Source: CAVQND01 sp049518415 (GTDB lineage Bacteria > Verrucomicrobiota > Verrucomicrobiia > Limisphaerales > UBA8199). From it: DNA of 64,000 nucleotides. The DNA lies in NCBI GenBank assembly GCA_049518415.1, contig JBEKRX010000004.1, forward strand, positions 65,659-129,658, read 5' to 3'. Made by a program: the position numbers and the translations under genes. Shown one piece after another: positions 1 through 8,618 of the stretch (positions within the stretch are counted from its first letter, which is position 1; each line of letters starts with the position of its first letter). Under the pieces are notes generated by a model. It was not told where the DNA came from and searched no databases. It was given only the letters and a program-made list of their open reading frames with translations.

Positions 1-470
1 TGGCTCGCTTGGGCGATGCGCCCGTAGGCTGCGGCTGCGGCCAGGCAATTGGTCTTCTGAAACTCCAGTTCTCGCGCCACCGCCCAGTCGCCCATCTCTT
101 CCGTTGGCGTCTCGAGGCTCGCCGACGAAGGATAAATCACCTTCCCCAAGCGATCATAGGCCACCACGCTGTCGGCCAGGTTGGAGCGAACGACGGCCGC
201 GAACATTTCTGCGGGCGAACCCATCCCGGCCGATTGCAGAGCAGCTTGCCGGCCCTGCCAGAACGCCGTCAGTTGGCGCTGGAGCGAGGCCACGTGGGTG
301 AGATAGACGTCCGTGAGTCGTCCCTGCACCGCGAGCCGTTCGTTGCGCATCGCCACGGTCATGAACCACAAGACACAGGCCGCTGGCACCAGGGCAACCA
401 GCACCAGGGCGGCAAACGTGGTGGCGGCGCTGTGATTTCCGGCGCCGAACTCTTTGAACGGCCTTTTCAA
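1..470 (-). CDS. N-terminal part of a membrane-anchored sensor protein (cut by window edge)
   Basis: The reading frame runs off the left edge, so only about 156 N-terminal residues are visible. A short basic start (KRPFKEF) leads into one hydrophobic segment at about residues 18-38 (AALVLVALVPAACVLWFM). A long helical, probably periplasmic stretch follows (RLTDVYLTHVASLQRQLTAF) and then a region like a small sensor domain (VVAYDRLGKVIYPSS). This is the usual front end of a sensor histidine kinase, but no kinase domain lies inside the window, so the function is inferred. The start is taken as TTG at 470 because an in-frame stop lies just upstream at 477-479. No good ribosome binding site is visible. 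It lies 152 bases downstream of the PD40 gene on the same strand. Confidence 0.6.
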   Translation of the reverse strand, partial: MKRPFKEFGAGNHSAATTFAALVLVALVPAACVLWFMTVAMRNERLAVQGRLTDVYLTHVASLQRQLTAFWQGRQAALQSAGMGSPAEMFAAVVRSNLADSVVAYDRLGKVIYPSSASLETPTEEMGDWAVARELEFQKTNCLAAAAAYGRIAQAS

Positions 471-622
471 TTCTGGTTATGGACGAAACGAGCGTCCGAG
501 GTCGAACATGGCATATCGAAGCTTCCAACTCAATACACTTGCGCCGCCGGTTTCTCCGTCAGCCAAGCCAGGGTTGTCTGGCTTGCCACGCGATACCGGC
601 CCGCGCCACAGGATGAGCTGAC

Positions 623-2716
623 CTAATTTTTCGTGGCGCCAGCCGCTTGCGCGGCCGGTTTGGGCATCAGGCCTTCCATCACCCACAAATCCCGGCCACT
701 CGATAATCCCGCGCCGAACGCAATTTGGCGGCCGTCAGGGTGAATGCTGATATCGCGGATGCCGGGTTGGGAGAACTTTAGTTCCACGGATTGACCCGAA
801 TCCACTGCGATTGCCCAAACCCCGCCTTTTTTCGTGTACACGAGGCGTTTGCCGTCCGGAGTCCAGGCGAGCGAAGCTACCCCCTCCCGCGGGGCGGCCA
901 TTCGCACCACTTCCTTGGTCTCGGGGCCGCCGCTCACGCCTCGCACCTTGAGCGCGACGACAAAATCCTTCGCTTTGTATGCGGCGATGGCCAGGCGCTG
1001 GCCGTCCGGTGACAGCTCGTAGGGGCACCAGATTTGCAGCGTTTCCGGTGATTCATAGACGATCTCCTCGTGGCCCGAGCGCAAGTTGCGGCGGATAATG
1101 CTATCCTTGGAGCCAGTGCCTCCGTCCGCGCCCTTGAAGAAGTCTCGCCGCTCGTAGTAAAACGAGTTTCCGTCCGGCGAGAACCGAGGGTGGCAAATCC
1201 AGTAGCCCGGAACCTGGCCATTCATGGTCCTGACGAGCGTCTCCGTTGCGCCAGAAGCCAATTCGTAGCGATGGATTCCGTGACCGACCTCCGTTCTAGA
1301 TTGGACCAACAGGAACGCACCGTCGTCGGACCAGGCATACTGTTGGAGCGAGGTCGTAAAAGTATCCGAAACTGGAAACTCCTTCTGCTCTCCAGCCGCC
1401 AGCGACACGGCAACAAATCGCTTCTGTCGGCCCTGGACCGCCAACATCAGTTTCTGCCCATCCTTCGACCAGGTCGGCATGGATTGCAGTCCTGGAAACC
1501 GGTCCATCAGAACGCGGCGAGGCTGGCCTGAAATCTCTCCCGTTTGGAAATTGGCCGTCGCCAGATAAACATCCGTGGAGGACTTTGCTTCCGTGTAGTA
1601 AAAGCTGCCGTCGCGAGTGATGCCGAGCGGGGAAATGTCCCCCACATTCGCTTTGACCAGCTCGGGTTCGCCCGAGGGCTTGCCCTCCCGAACCGTGATC
1701 GCCCACAATCCCTTGGTGCCCATGCGATCGCTAAAAAAGAGAAGCCTGGCATCTCCCGGGGACCAACCGACTACGCCTCCGACTTCCTTTTCGACCAGTG
1801 TGGTTTCGGTGGCCGATTCAAGGTCGAGGACGGAGATCTTCCGCTGACTCTCGCTTCCCTCGCCCACCCGATAGGCCAGGTAACGCCCGCTCCAAGAGAG
1901 GCGCATGTCCCCAACACCTACAGAGGGCGGCCAGCGTTTGATTTCTTTCATCGTTCCGGATTTGACGTCCACGGTGAAGACGCTGGTGCTCCTGCTCTCC
2001 AGGTCCCAATGGTCAAGGAACAATTGCCCGCCATCGGGGGACCAGCCGCAAATCCCAGTAAATACCATTTGTTCGTTAATTTTATAAACCTGCTTGGCTT
2101 CCGACCCGTCGATCCTGGCGACGTAAAACAAATTGTCTGATAGCCGGTATGCGATCAGGCGCCCATCGGGTGAAAAGATCACGTTATATTCCAATATGTC
2201 CTTTTCGGTCCCCTTGATGGCCGTCCAGGTCTTGCCGGTGGCAGTCTCATAAATGACTACGTTGGAATTGTCCTTTGGCTTGTAAGCGACCAACCGCCCG
2301 TCGGGCGAAACTGAATAGACCTGGCCGGCCGTCAGTGGAAGCTGGCGAATGGTGATGTTGCTCGACGGTGTCTGGCCCAACTCGGCCAGGAGTTCCCGGG
2401 CCTTCTGACCCAGCGCCGCCTCGGCCGGGAATTGCCTGAGGAGATCATTGAGGATGCTGATCGCCTGGTCCTTGCTGCCCTTTTTCTGGTAGCACACCCC
2501 CAGCCGGTATTGCGCCTGCGCCACCACCGAAAGGTTGGTGGCCGCTTCGGCGGTGATTTGCTGATAGATCTTGATGGCGGCGTCGAGGTTTCGCTCCGTT
2601 TCTTCGGCGAAGATGCCCTTCTGCAAAAGGACGGAAAACGATTCCGCGGCCGTGGCGGTCGTCAAAAGCGATCCGATGATTACGGTGGTCAACATTAACT
2701 GCCTGAGCTTTTTCAT
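623..2716 (-). CDS. Secreted TPR plus PD40 (TolB-like) beta-propeller protein
   Basis: 697 residues. The N-terminus (MKKLRQLMLTTVIIGSLLTTATA) is a signal peptide. Residues 30-115 form tetratricopeptide-like helices (LDAAIKIYQQITAEA, AQYRLGVCYQKKGSKDQAI). From about residue 130 to the end there are many propeller blades with the PD40 signature SPDGRLVAY, SPDGRLIAY, SPDGQRLAI, TPDGKRLVY and HPDGRQIAF. Such proteins act as periplasmic or surface scaffolds; no enzymatic residues are recognisable. The start is supported by an AGGAGA ribosome binding site on the minus strand at 2723-2728. The combination of a tetratricopeptide front and a PD40 propeller is common in Verrucomicrobiota and Acidobacteriota, often next to sensor genes. 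The specific partner or ligand is unknown. Confidence 0.8.
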   Translation of the reverse strand: MKKLRQLMLTTVIIGSLLTTATAAESFSVLLQKGIFAEETERNLDAAIKIYQQITAEAATNLSVVAQAQYRLGVCYQKKGSKDQAISILNDLLRQFPAEAALGQKARELLAELGQTPSSNITIRQLPLTAGQVYSVSPDGRLVAYKPKDNSNVVIYETATGKTWTAIKGTEKDILEYNVIFSPDGRLIAYRLSDNLFYVARIDGSEAKQVYKINEQMVFTGICGWSPDGGQLFLDHWDLESRSTSVFTVDVKSGTMKEIKRWPPSVGVGDMRLSWSGRYLAYRVGEGSESQRKISVLDLESATETTLVEKEVGGVVGWSPGDARLLFFSDRMGTKGLWAITVREGKPSGEPELVKANVGDISPLGITRDGSFYYTEAKSSTDVYLATANFQTGEISGQPRRVLMDRFPGLQSMPTWSKDGQKLMLAVQGRQKRFVAVSLAAGEQKEFPVSDTFTTSLQQYAWSDDGAFLLVQSRTEVGHGIHRYELASGATETLVRTMNGQVPGYWICHPRFSPDGNSFYYERRDFFKGADGGTGSKDSIIRRNLRSGHEEIVYESPETLQIWCPYELSPDGQRLAIAAYKAKDFVVALKVRGVSGGPETKEVVRMAAPREGVASLAWTPDGKRLVYTKKGGVWAIAVDSGQSVELKFSQPGIRDISIHPDGRQIAFGAGLSSGRDLWVMEGLMPKPAAQAAGATKN

Positions 2717-2801
2717 AGAAGTCTCCTGCGCTTTAGGTTTGGATTTTTGTCTTCACTGTCTTCACAGCTTTGTTTTCGACGGAGACCCTGCCAGGCCAAT
2801 G

Positions 2802-3422
2802 TTACCATTGTATTACCATCTCATCCTTTTTGTATCCTTTTTTGACCTTCTTCAACTGACAAAAAATTGGTTTCCAGTTCGCCCTTGAGTAAATCGGTTT
2901 TGCCGCCAAGCCGCAAATCGCTGCGGCGCGGGTGGTGCGGGACGGCGTGCAAAAAGCTCCGGTGTTGGGCGACTGCGCCCATGGGGACAACGCGCCGTCT
3001 CGGAAATCATAGGCATGGATGACCTCCTCCCCGGCCCCGCTGCAAAACAGCTTCTTGCCGTCCCGGGAGAATTCCACGCCGTAAAAGGCCTCAGGCACTG
3101 CCGCCCGCGCCACTACTTTGGCCGCCACAAGGTCCACGACCACCACCTGGAGCGCCCCAAAGCCGCTGTGCAGCACCGCGGCAAATTGCCCGCCCGGATG
3201 CACCGCCACGTTGATGGGGAAATCCGCCAACTCCACCTGCCGACCAGTGGGCCGCAGTGACCATTGGTTGGGCAGCAACACCGAGCCGTCCGGTTGCCGG
3301 CCGGGCCAGGCGGTGCGCCCAGCCGTGAGCGCCGACGGGGTGCGGCTTGGATGTCTGGCGGGCGCGCAGCCGCTGGCCGCCACCAGCGCGGCCACCAGCA
3401 ACGGACAGAACTGGATTCGCAT
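2802..3422 (-). pseudogene. Truncated YncE-like beta-propeller lipoprotein
   Basis: The start is set at ATG 3422, giving MRIQFCPLLVAALVAASGCAP, a lipoprotein signal peptide with lipobox ending in Cys. Residues 45-140 look like the first two blades of a YncE/YVTN-type propeller (INVAVHPGGQFAAVLHSG, FYGVEFSRDGKKLFCSG). In full-length relatives this domain continues for several hundred residues and often ends in a phosphoesterase domain. Here, after about residue 145, the reading becomes unrelated and basic (CQLKKVKKGYKK) and stops at about 206 residues. Neither other minus-strand frame resumes a recognisable propeller. I read it as the 5' remnant of a larger gene. It may still be translated as a short lipoprotein. 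Confidence 0.55.
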
Positions 3423-3491
3423 AAGCCCGGCCCTGCTTTTGCCAGCGAATTGACGCGAGGTAAGGAAGAAACAAAGGCCAGCAATATCATT

Positions 3492-3508
3492 GGCATTCCG
3501 GGAATGCC
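3492..3508. repeat. Perfect 8-bp inverted repeat
   Basis: GGCATTCC and GGAATGCC are separated by one base, 70-86 bases upstream of the truncated propeller lipoprotein and downstream of the sugar porter. It could be an operator or a small hairpin. There is no T-tract, so it is not a classical terminator. Confidence 0.35.
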
Positions 3509-3676
3509 TCCACGGTTCGGCTCTGCCAGATAAGAGACGCTGGGCGTCTGGCGACCTCTGCCAACCGGGCATTCCCCGCCAACCAGCCCTCGACCCGACG
3601 CCCAGCCACGCGGTTGTCAATTTGCAATGGACTCGACAACCTGACCGCCTGATAACCTTGCCCTGGCTTCAACGCC

Positions 3677-5110
3677 TCACCGTCTTAACCAATAATTCTC
3701 AATCGCCTCCAGCGATTGGCCTTTGGTCTCGGGCACCCAGCGCCACACCACCACGATCGTCACCACGCAAAACCCGGCGTAGAGGAAGAAGGGAAAGCCG
3801 TGATGGAACCGTTCCAGCAGCCACGCATTATGGTCCATCATCGGGAAGGTTTGCGACACCACGAAATTCGCCGTCCACAAGCACACCGTCGCCACGGCCA
3901 TCCCCCGGCCGCGAATCCGCGTCGGGAAGATTTCCGACAGGATCACCCATGTCACCGGCCCGACCGCCAGCGCGAAACTGGCGATATAGCCCAGAATAAA
4001 GGCCAGCACCCAGACCTGGGTTTTCTGGAGCCAGGCCGCCAGGCCGATCGCCACCAGGCAGATGCCCATGCCCAGCGACCCCAGCATCATCAGCGGCTTG
4101 CGCCCCAACCGATCCACAGTCCAGATGGCCACAATGGTAAAGAGCAGGTTGACCGCCCCGACCGCCACCGTCTGCAACAGCGCCGCGTCGCTGCCCGCCC
4201 CAAGCTTCTGGAAGAGGTCCGGCGCGTAGTAGAGAAACACGTTGATGCCGGTGACCTGCTGCAACACCGCCAGCGCGACGCCCAGCGCCAGCACCACCCG
4301 CACGCCCGGCTTGACCAGCTCGCTCAACGTGGCGCCTTCCCGCCCGATGGTCTCGGTGATCTCGCGCATTTCCTGCTCGGCCGCCGCCGCCCCGTTCACC
4401 CGCCTCAGGATGCCCAACGCTTCCTGGGCCCGGTCCTTCGCCACCAAAAAGCGCGGCGTCTCGGGCACCAAAAACAGAAGCGCCAGCAGCAATACCGCCG
4501 GCGCGGCTTCCGAGCCGAACATCCAGCGCCAGCCCGTAGCCTCGTTCCAGGCCGCCTCGCCGTGCCGCGCGATATAATAATTGACGAAATAAACCAGCAG
4601 CATCCCCGACACGATGGCGAACTGGTTGACCGAGACCATGCGCCCGCGAATGCGCGCCGGGCTCATCTCCGCAATGTACATCGGACTGGTGATGGACGCT
4701 GCCCCGACCGCCAACCCGCAGATGATGCGGAAGCTGACGAATTGGGTCAGGTTCCTCGGCAAAGCGGTGCCGACGGCGGAGACCACAAACAGCACCGCCG
4801 CCAGCAGCAGCACCTTCCGCCGCCCCCAGCGATCGCTCAGGCCCCCGGCCAGCCCGGCCCCCAGCCCGCACCCCAGCAGTGTGCAACTGGCGGCCCATCC
4901 TTTCCCCACGGCGCTCAAATCAAAGTGCGCCTCCATGAAATCGATGGCCCCGGAGATCACCGCCGTGTCGTAGCCAAACAGCATCCCGCCCAGGGCGGCC
5001 ACCAGGCTGACGAGCGTCATGTAAAGGACACTGCCCCCGGCTGGCCCGGGCGCGCCATAGCCCGTCGCCAACCCGGCCGAGGGGTCCCCGTCCAGGGACG
5101 AATTACTCAT
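3677..5110 (-). CDS. Sugar porter family MFS transporter (XylE-like)
   Basis: 477 residues with about 12 hydrophobic segments. It imports a monosaccharide, most likely by proton symport, across the inner membrane. Family marks are visible in order: GYDTAVISGA in the first helix, DRWGRRKVLL in the loop between helices 2 and 3, PMYIAEMSPARIRGRMVS after helix 4, PETPRFL at the end of helix 6, QQVTGINVFLYYAP in helix 7, DRLGRKPLMM between helices 8 and 9, SEIFPTRIRGRGMA between helices 10 and 11, and PETKGQSLE near the C-terminus. The length fits the family. It lies 62 bases downstream of the DUF1080 gene on the same strand, so the two may be co-transcribed, which would link uptake to carbohydrate breakdown. 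The exact sugar cannot be told from sequence. Confidence 0.92.
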   Translation of the reverse strand: MSNSSLDGDPSAGLATGYGAPGPAGGSVLYMTLVSLVAALGGMLFGYDTAVISGAIDFMEAHFDLSAVGKGWAASCTLLGCGLGAGLAGGLSDRWGRRKVLLLAAVLFVVSAVGTALPRNLTQFVSFRIICGLAVGAASITSPMYIAEMSPARIRGRMVSVNQFAIVSGMLLVYFVNYYIARHGEAAWNEATGWRWMFGSEAAPAVLLLALLFLVPETPRFLVAKDRAQEALGILRRVNGAAAAEQEMREITETIGREGATLSELVKPGVRVVLALGVALAVLQQVTGINVFLYYAPDLFQKLGAGSDAALLQTVAVGAVNLLFTIVAIWTVDRLGRKPLMMLGSLGMGICLVAIGLAAWLQKTQVWVLAFILGYIASFALAVGPVTWVILSEIFPTRIRGRGMAVATVCLWTANFVVSQTFPMMDHNAWLLERFHHGFPFFLYAGFCVVTIVVVWRWVPETKGQSLEAIENYWLRR

Positions 5111-5155
5111 CGCAGTGCAATTTCTTGGTGTCGCCCGGCCGCGCTCCGCCCCATC

Positions 5156-5176
5156 TTGAACGCGAATTGGAATTAC
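5156..5176. repeat. Copy of a dispersed palindrome TTCCAACGCGAATTGGAA
   Basis: This copy reads TTGAACGCGAATTGGAATT, with one arm diverged. Better copies lie at 22637-22660 and 27687-27709. It overlaps the 3' end of the DUF1080 gene. Confidence 0.5.
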
Positions 5177-5793
5177 TTGCCAGTCGGCTTATCGCCGCCA
5201 GGCAGTTCCCGGACGCGCAGGTTGCGAAAGTCGAAGGACTTGCCCTCGGCCTGGATGCCGAGGTAGCCGCGCTGGGCGTCAACCTCGTTGAATTCCCAGG
5301 CGCGCTCCCCATCCACCTCCAGCGTGATCTGCCGGCCGCGGACTTCAATGCGGAATTTCACCCATTGGTTCAGCGGCATCCGGGGTGTCTCGGCCGGCAC
5401 CACGGTCTTGTAGCCCTTGACCAGGGCTCCCAGGGCGCTGGAGGCCAGGTTCACCTGCCAGCCGTCCTTGGGCCACGGCTTGCCCTCCAGCCCGGCCCGA
5501 ACGAAAAAGCCGCTGTCGTATTGCGGCGCCAGGGCCCGCCATTCGGCCTCGAACACGAAATCCGTATATTGCTTCTCGGTGCGCAGCCAACCCATGCCAT
5601 CGACCAGGCGCAGGTTGCCATTCGTCACGATGAAACTCACCTCATGCACCGGCGCCCACCCGCTCAAGTCCTTCCCATTGAACAACGAAACCCAGCCCCC
5701 GTCCTTGGTATCATCCCCCGCCACGCAAGGCCGGGCGGCTCCCAGGCAAACCAGCAGAAAAACCGGGCCTAACCTCGTCAGGATTCTTTTCAT
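5173..5793 (-). CDS. Secreted DUF1080 (3-keto-disaccharide hydrolase) family protein
   Basis: 206 residues. The signal peptide MKRILTRLGPVFLLVCLGAARPCVAG precedes a DUF1080 domain, a concanavalin-like beta-sandwich. Typical family features are visible: SLFNGKDLSGW at about residue 36, YTDFVFEAEWRA, DSGFFVRAG, QWVKFRIEVRGRQITLEVDGE, and the closing GYLGIQAEGKSFDFRNLRVREL. The domain is extremely expanded in Planctomycetota and Verrucomicrobiota. A 3-keto-disaccharide hydrolase activity has been assigned to some members, so the reaction here is inferred from the family. It probably works in the periplasm. It is upstream of the sugar porter on the same strand, which supports a role in carbohydrate use. 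Confidence 0.9.
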   Translation of the reverse strand: MKRILTRLGPVFLLVCLGAARPCVAGDDTKDGGWVSLFNGKDLSGWAPVHEVSFIVTNGNLRLVDGMGWLRTEKQYTDFVFEAEWRALAPQYDSGFFVRAGLEGKPWPKDGWQVNLASSALGALVKGYKTVVPAETPRMPLNQWVKFRIEVRGRQITLEVDGERAWEFNEVDAQRGYLGIQAEGKSFDFRNLRVRELPGGDKPTGK

Positions 5794-5844
5794 GTCGGGT
5801 GCATTCTTGGCGCCAATGCCACACCGGAGTCAAGCACAAGAACT

Positions 5845-5862
5845 CCCCGCAGCTCAGCGGGG
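5845..5862. terminator. Small GC hairpin between convergent or tandem genes
   Basis: CCCCGC and GCGGGG flank a six-base loop. It lies between the HARE-HTH-like gene and the DUF1080 gene, both on the minus strand. There is no clear T-run, so termination is only suggested. Confidence 0.3.
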
Positions 5863-5958
5863 CGTTAGAAAGTGCCCTGGCTCCGCCTGCGGTAGCGTCC
5901 TAATATGGGTCTCGAGGCTCTGTTGGCTGCGGTCTTGCCAGGACCACGCCCACCAAAA

Positions 5959-6375
5959 TCATTTCGTACCGAAGTCAGCGGGTGGTTCGACTGGCCCTTG
6001 CTGCGCGTCCTCGAATTCAATAAGACCAAACGTGTTGGGAGCCGGTCTGGTGAAAATAACGGCCTTTCGAGCGTACGACCCAAGTGAACCAGCAAGCGCT
6101 CCTTTCGAGTTCCGAGTCGCTTCCTTTCCAAGACGTTTCAGGAGTTCATCCACGTGTAGTGGCTTTCCCTCCCTCCGTAGGATGTCGCGCACTTTTGCCA
6201 AATCACTGCCCTCCCGAAGGGCCAGAACAGGAGTTGTGCCATCAGGGGGATGCAGTTTCAGAGCATCTCGAAGCCCGTCCAAGTATGCACGTGCTCCCGC
6301 TAATTGACGTTCCAAGTCAGCAATTTTTCGCTCTTGGTCAGCAATTTTCGACTCAAGTTTTCGACGTAAGTACAT
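5959..6375 (-). CDS. Coiled-coil plus HARE-HTH-like winged-helix protein
   Basis: 138 residues. Residues 1-40 are a charged coiled coil (RRKLESKIADQERKIADLER). Residues 58-125 resemble a HARE-HTH winged helix: KVRDILRREGKPLHVDELLKRL, then GSLGSYARKAVIFTRPAPNTFGLIEF, ending in the wing. HARE-HTH domains are known in restriction enzymes, chromatin proteins and the RNA polymerase delta subunit, where they are thought to bind DNA. The protein has no catalytic domain of its own. It is divergently transcribed from dinD with about 110 bases between the two starts, so it may share regulation with it. The local base composition is lower in GC than in the flanking genes. The family assignment rests on motif resemblance only. 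Confidence 0.6.
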   Translation of the reverse strand: MYLRRKLESKIADQERKIADLERQLAGARAYLDGLRDALKLHPPDGTTPVLALREGSDLAKVRDILRREGKPLHVDELLKRLGKEATRNSKGALAGSLGSYARKAVIFTRPAPNTFGLIEFEDAQQGPVEPPADFGTK

Positions 6376-6431
6376 GCCAATCCATATCGCATTTCCAGCA
6401 GCGAGTCAAATGAAAAGAAATGAAAATTGCA

Positions 6432-6460
6432 TTGACTGTGCATTACAATCGTGGCATTAT
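6432..6460 (+). promoter_or_regulatory. Likely sigma70-type promoter of dinD
   Basis: A -35 box TTGACT and a -10 box CATTAT are separated by 17 bases. They end about 24 bases before ATG 6484. Using this promoter excludes the GTG at 6451 as a start. I see no obvious LexA box. Confidence 0.45.
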
Positions 6461-6483
6461 TCCCTAAACTCAATGTTTCAGAT

Positions 6484-7299
6484 ATGTACGACGATCCGGT
6501 AATGGAGCGGCTGGAGGCCGCGAAGAAGCGCGGCCCTAAAGGCGGGGAATATTGGCTCGCCAGAGAGATTCGGCCGATCATGGGCTATGCGAACTGGGAG
6601 AATTTTAAGGGCGCAATCAGCAGGGCCATTGAATCATGCCGCAGTGGTGGCATTGGGACTCCCGACCATTTTCTTGGAATCAGGAAGATGGTTCCAATCG
6701 GCAGCGGCGCGAAAGTGGAAGTCGAGGACTATTTCCTTGATCGGTACGCCTGCTATTTAATTGCGATGAACGGTGACACCTCCAAGTCGGAGGTCGCATC
6801 GGCGCAAAGATATTTCGCCGTCCAAACAAGACTTCAAGAACTCGAACGAAAAGCCCTGAACGATCAAGAGCGGATGAGGCTGCGGGGCAAGTTGAAGGAG
6901 GCGACCAAGCATTTACACGGTGCAGCGGCTGGAGCGGGTGTTCAAAATTACGCACTTTTCCACCATGCTGGCTATTTGGGCCTTTACGAAATGGGGCTTG
7001 GAGAAATCAAAAAACGCAAGGGAATTGGGAAAAAAGAAGACCTGTACGATCGTGCTGGCCGACTTGAACTTTCAGCGAATGAATTCAAGGCAAACCTCAC
7101 CGAGCGGTCGCTGATTTCAAAGGGGATCAAAGGCCAAGACGCTGCGTCGCAAGAACACAAACGCATGGGCCGGGTCGTTCGAGACACAATTAAGCGCGAA
7201 ATCGGAATTTTCCCCGAAGACCTCCCGGCAGAATCTCCCATCAAGGAAGTCGAGCACAAAGCGAAGGCAGAATTGCCCCCTCCTGCGGAACCAGAATAA
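6484..7299 (+). CDS. dinD: DinD-like DNA damage-inducible protein
   Basis: 271 residues from ATG 6484, close to the 274 of E. coli DinD. A GTG at 6451 would add 11 residues but overlaps the likely -10 box. The N-terminal half is a BRO-N/DinD domain (GEYWLAREIRPIMGYANWENFKGAI). Recognised blocks follow: DHFLGIRKMV, DRYACYLIAMNGD, RYFAVQTRLQELE, LHGAAAGAGVQNYALFHHAG and RAGRLELSANEFKANLTERSL, ending with RVVRDTIKREIG and PEDLP. In E. coli DinD is LexA-controlled and reported to modulate RecA filaments; that role is assumed by homology. The gene is often carried on variable islands. It is divergent from the HARE-HTH-like gene. Confidence 0.88.
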   Translation: MYDDPVMERLEAAKKRGPKGGEYWLAREIRPIMGYANWENFKGAISRAIESCRSGGIGTPDHFLGIRKMVPIGSGAKVEVEDYFLDRYACYLIAMNGDTSKSEVASAQRYFAVQTRLQELERKALNDQERMRLRGKLKEATKHLHGAAAGAGVQNYALFHHAGYLGLYEMGLGEIKKRKGIGKKEDLYDRAGRLELSANEFKANLTERSLISKGIKGQDAASQEHKRMGRVVRDTIKREIGIFPEDLPAESPIKEVEHKAKAELPPPAEPE

Positions 7300-7368
7300 A
7301 CTTCTGAATCCAAATTAGGACACGGCCCCGCCTGCGCCCCAGTTGACAAAACCCGCCCAACCCAGGCA

Positions 7369-7396
7369 TGACTTTCGGCCGGACTTGGGGTATAGT
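7369..7396 (+). promoter_or_regulatory. Possible promoter of the DnaJ-like gene
   Basis: TGACTT and TATAGT are spaced by 16 bases, ending 21 bases before the ATG at 7418. No CIRCE element is visible, so heat-shock control through HrcA is not supported. Confidence 0.4.
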
Positions 7397-7417
7397 CCGC
7401 TCGATACAGAGCCCGCT

Positions 7418-8464
7418 ATGCCCGTCAAATACAAAGATTACTACGAAACGTTGGGCGTCCGCCGCAACGCCAGCGAGGAGGACATCAAGAAGGTCTTTCG
7501 CAAGCTGGCGCGCCAGTACCATCCCGATGTCGCCAAGAACAAAAAACAGGCTGAGGAGAAGTTCAAGGAAATCAACGAGGCCTACGAGGTCTTGGGCGAT
7601 CCCGCCAAACGTAAACGCTACGACCAACTGGGCGCCAACTGGAGCTCCGGCGCCGACTTCCGGCCCCCGCCCGGCTGGGAATCGGCCGGGGGCGGCTTCT
7701 GGGGCCGAGGGCCGCGCGGCGAGGACTCCGAATTCCACTTCGGCGGCACCGGCTTCAGCGATTTCTTCGAGCAACTCTTTGGCTCCAGGGGCGGCCGCGG
7801 CCGGACAGGCTTCGCCCGGCGCGGCCCCTTCGCCCAAGACGACCTGGCGTCCGCGCGCGGCCACGACCTCGAGGGCGACATCCTGGTAACGCTGGAAGAA
7901 GCAATGCGCGGTTCCGTCCGCTCGGTTTCCGTGCGGCACGGCGCTCCTTGCGAGCACTGCGGCGCCACTGGCGAGTCCGCCCGCCACCTCTGCAATGTCT
8001 GCGGCGGTGCCGGCCAGGTCACCAAAACCGAAACCTACCAGGTCAAAATCCCCGCCGGCGTCACCGAGGGACAGCGCCTGCGCGTCGCCGGCCGCGGCGA
8101 GGCCGGCCCTGGCGGCGGGGCCGCCGGCGACCTCTTCCTGCGCGTCCGCCTGGCCAAGCACCCCAATTTCGACGTCGAAGGTCACGACCTCATCCACGAA
8201 GCCGACCTCGCCCCCTGGGAAGCGGTCCTGGGCGCGAACATCGCCGTGCCAACCCTCAATGGCGGCGTCAACATTCGCATCCCGCCCGGCACCCAAAACG
8301 GGCAGAAACTCCGCCTCCGCGGCCGCGGCTTGCCCAGGCGCACCGGCGGCAACGGCGACTTGATCGTCGTCACCCGCATCGAAGTGCCCCAACGCATTAC
8401 CGAATCCGAACGCAAACTCTGGGAACAATTGGCCCGCGAGTCCCGCTTCCAGCCCCGAGCCTGA
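7418..8464 (+). CDS. DnaJ/CbpA-type co-chaperone with a reduced zinc finger
   Basis: 348 residues. Residues 7-70 are a J domain (KDYYETLGVRRNASEEDIKKVF) with the essential HPD at 35-37. It stimulates the ATPase of an Hsp70 such as DnaK. A Gly/Phe-rich linker follows (GGGFWGRGPRG, GGTGFSDFFEQLFGSRGG). At about residues 177-205 only two zinc-binding repeats are present (CEHCGATG and CNVCGGAG) instead of the four of DnaJ. The C-terminal substrate-binding beta-sandwiches are intact (ETYQVKIPAGVTEGQRLRV, GDLFLRVRLAKHPNFDVEGHDL). It is therefore intermediate between DnaJ (four motifs) and CbpA (none). The start at ATG 7418 places the J domain at the N-terminus as in relatives. No dnaK or grpE lies nearby. 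Confidence 0.92.
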   Translation: MPVKYKDYYETLGVRRNASEEDIKKVFRKLARQYHPDVAKNKKQAEEKFKEINEAYEVLGDPAKRKRYDQLGANWSSGADFRPPPGWESAGGGFWGRGPRGEDSEFHFGGTGFSDFFEQLFGSRGGRGRTGFARRGPFAQDDLASARGHDLEGDILVTLEEAMRGSVRSVSVRHGAPCEHCGATGESARHLCNVCGGAGQVTKTETYQVKIPAGVTEGQRLRVAGRGEAGPGGGAAGDLFLRVRLAKHPNFDVEGHDLIHEADLAPWEAVLGANIAVPTLNGGVNIRIPPGTQNGQKLRLRGRGLPRRTGGNGDLIVVTRIEVPQRITESERKLWEQLARESRFQPRA

Positions 8465-8618
8465 GCGGCCGACCGCCCCAATACGTCGGGGGCAGAATCA
8501 TGGCTGGCAGCCGGCCAGCGATGGCCGCCGCCCCGGTGGCACTGTCCGGCTCCTCCATCGCGCCCGGAATGCCTTGAATCTGTTTGACCCTCGGCGGCGC
8601 GCCGATAGCTTGGCTCTG

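Noticed and set aside
3716..5266. Long plus-strand frame (516 codons) opposite the sugar porter
   Set aside because: It is rich in His, Arg, Gln and Pro and has no domain; it is the antisense of a clear transporter in GC-rich DNA.
6451..6483. GTG start of dinD
   Set aside because: The likely -10 box overlaps it, and ATG 6484 gives the family length.
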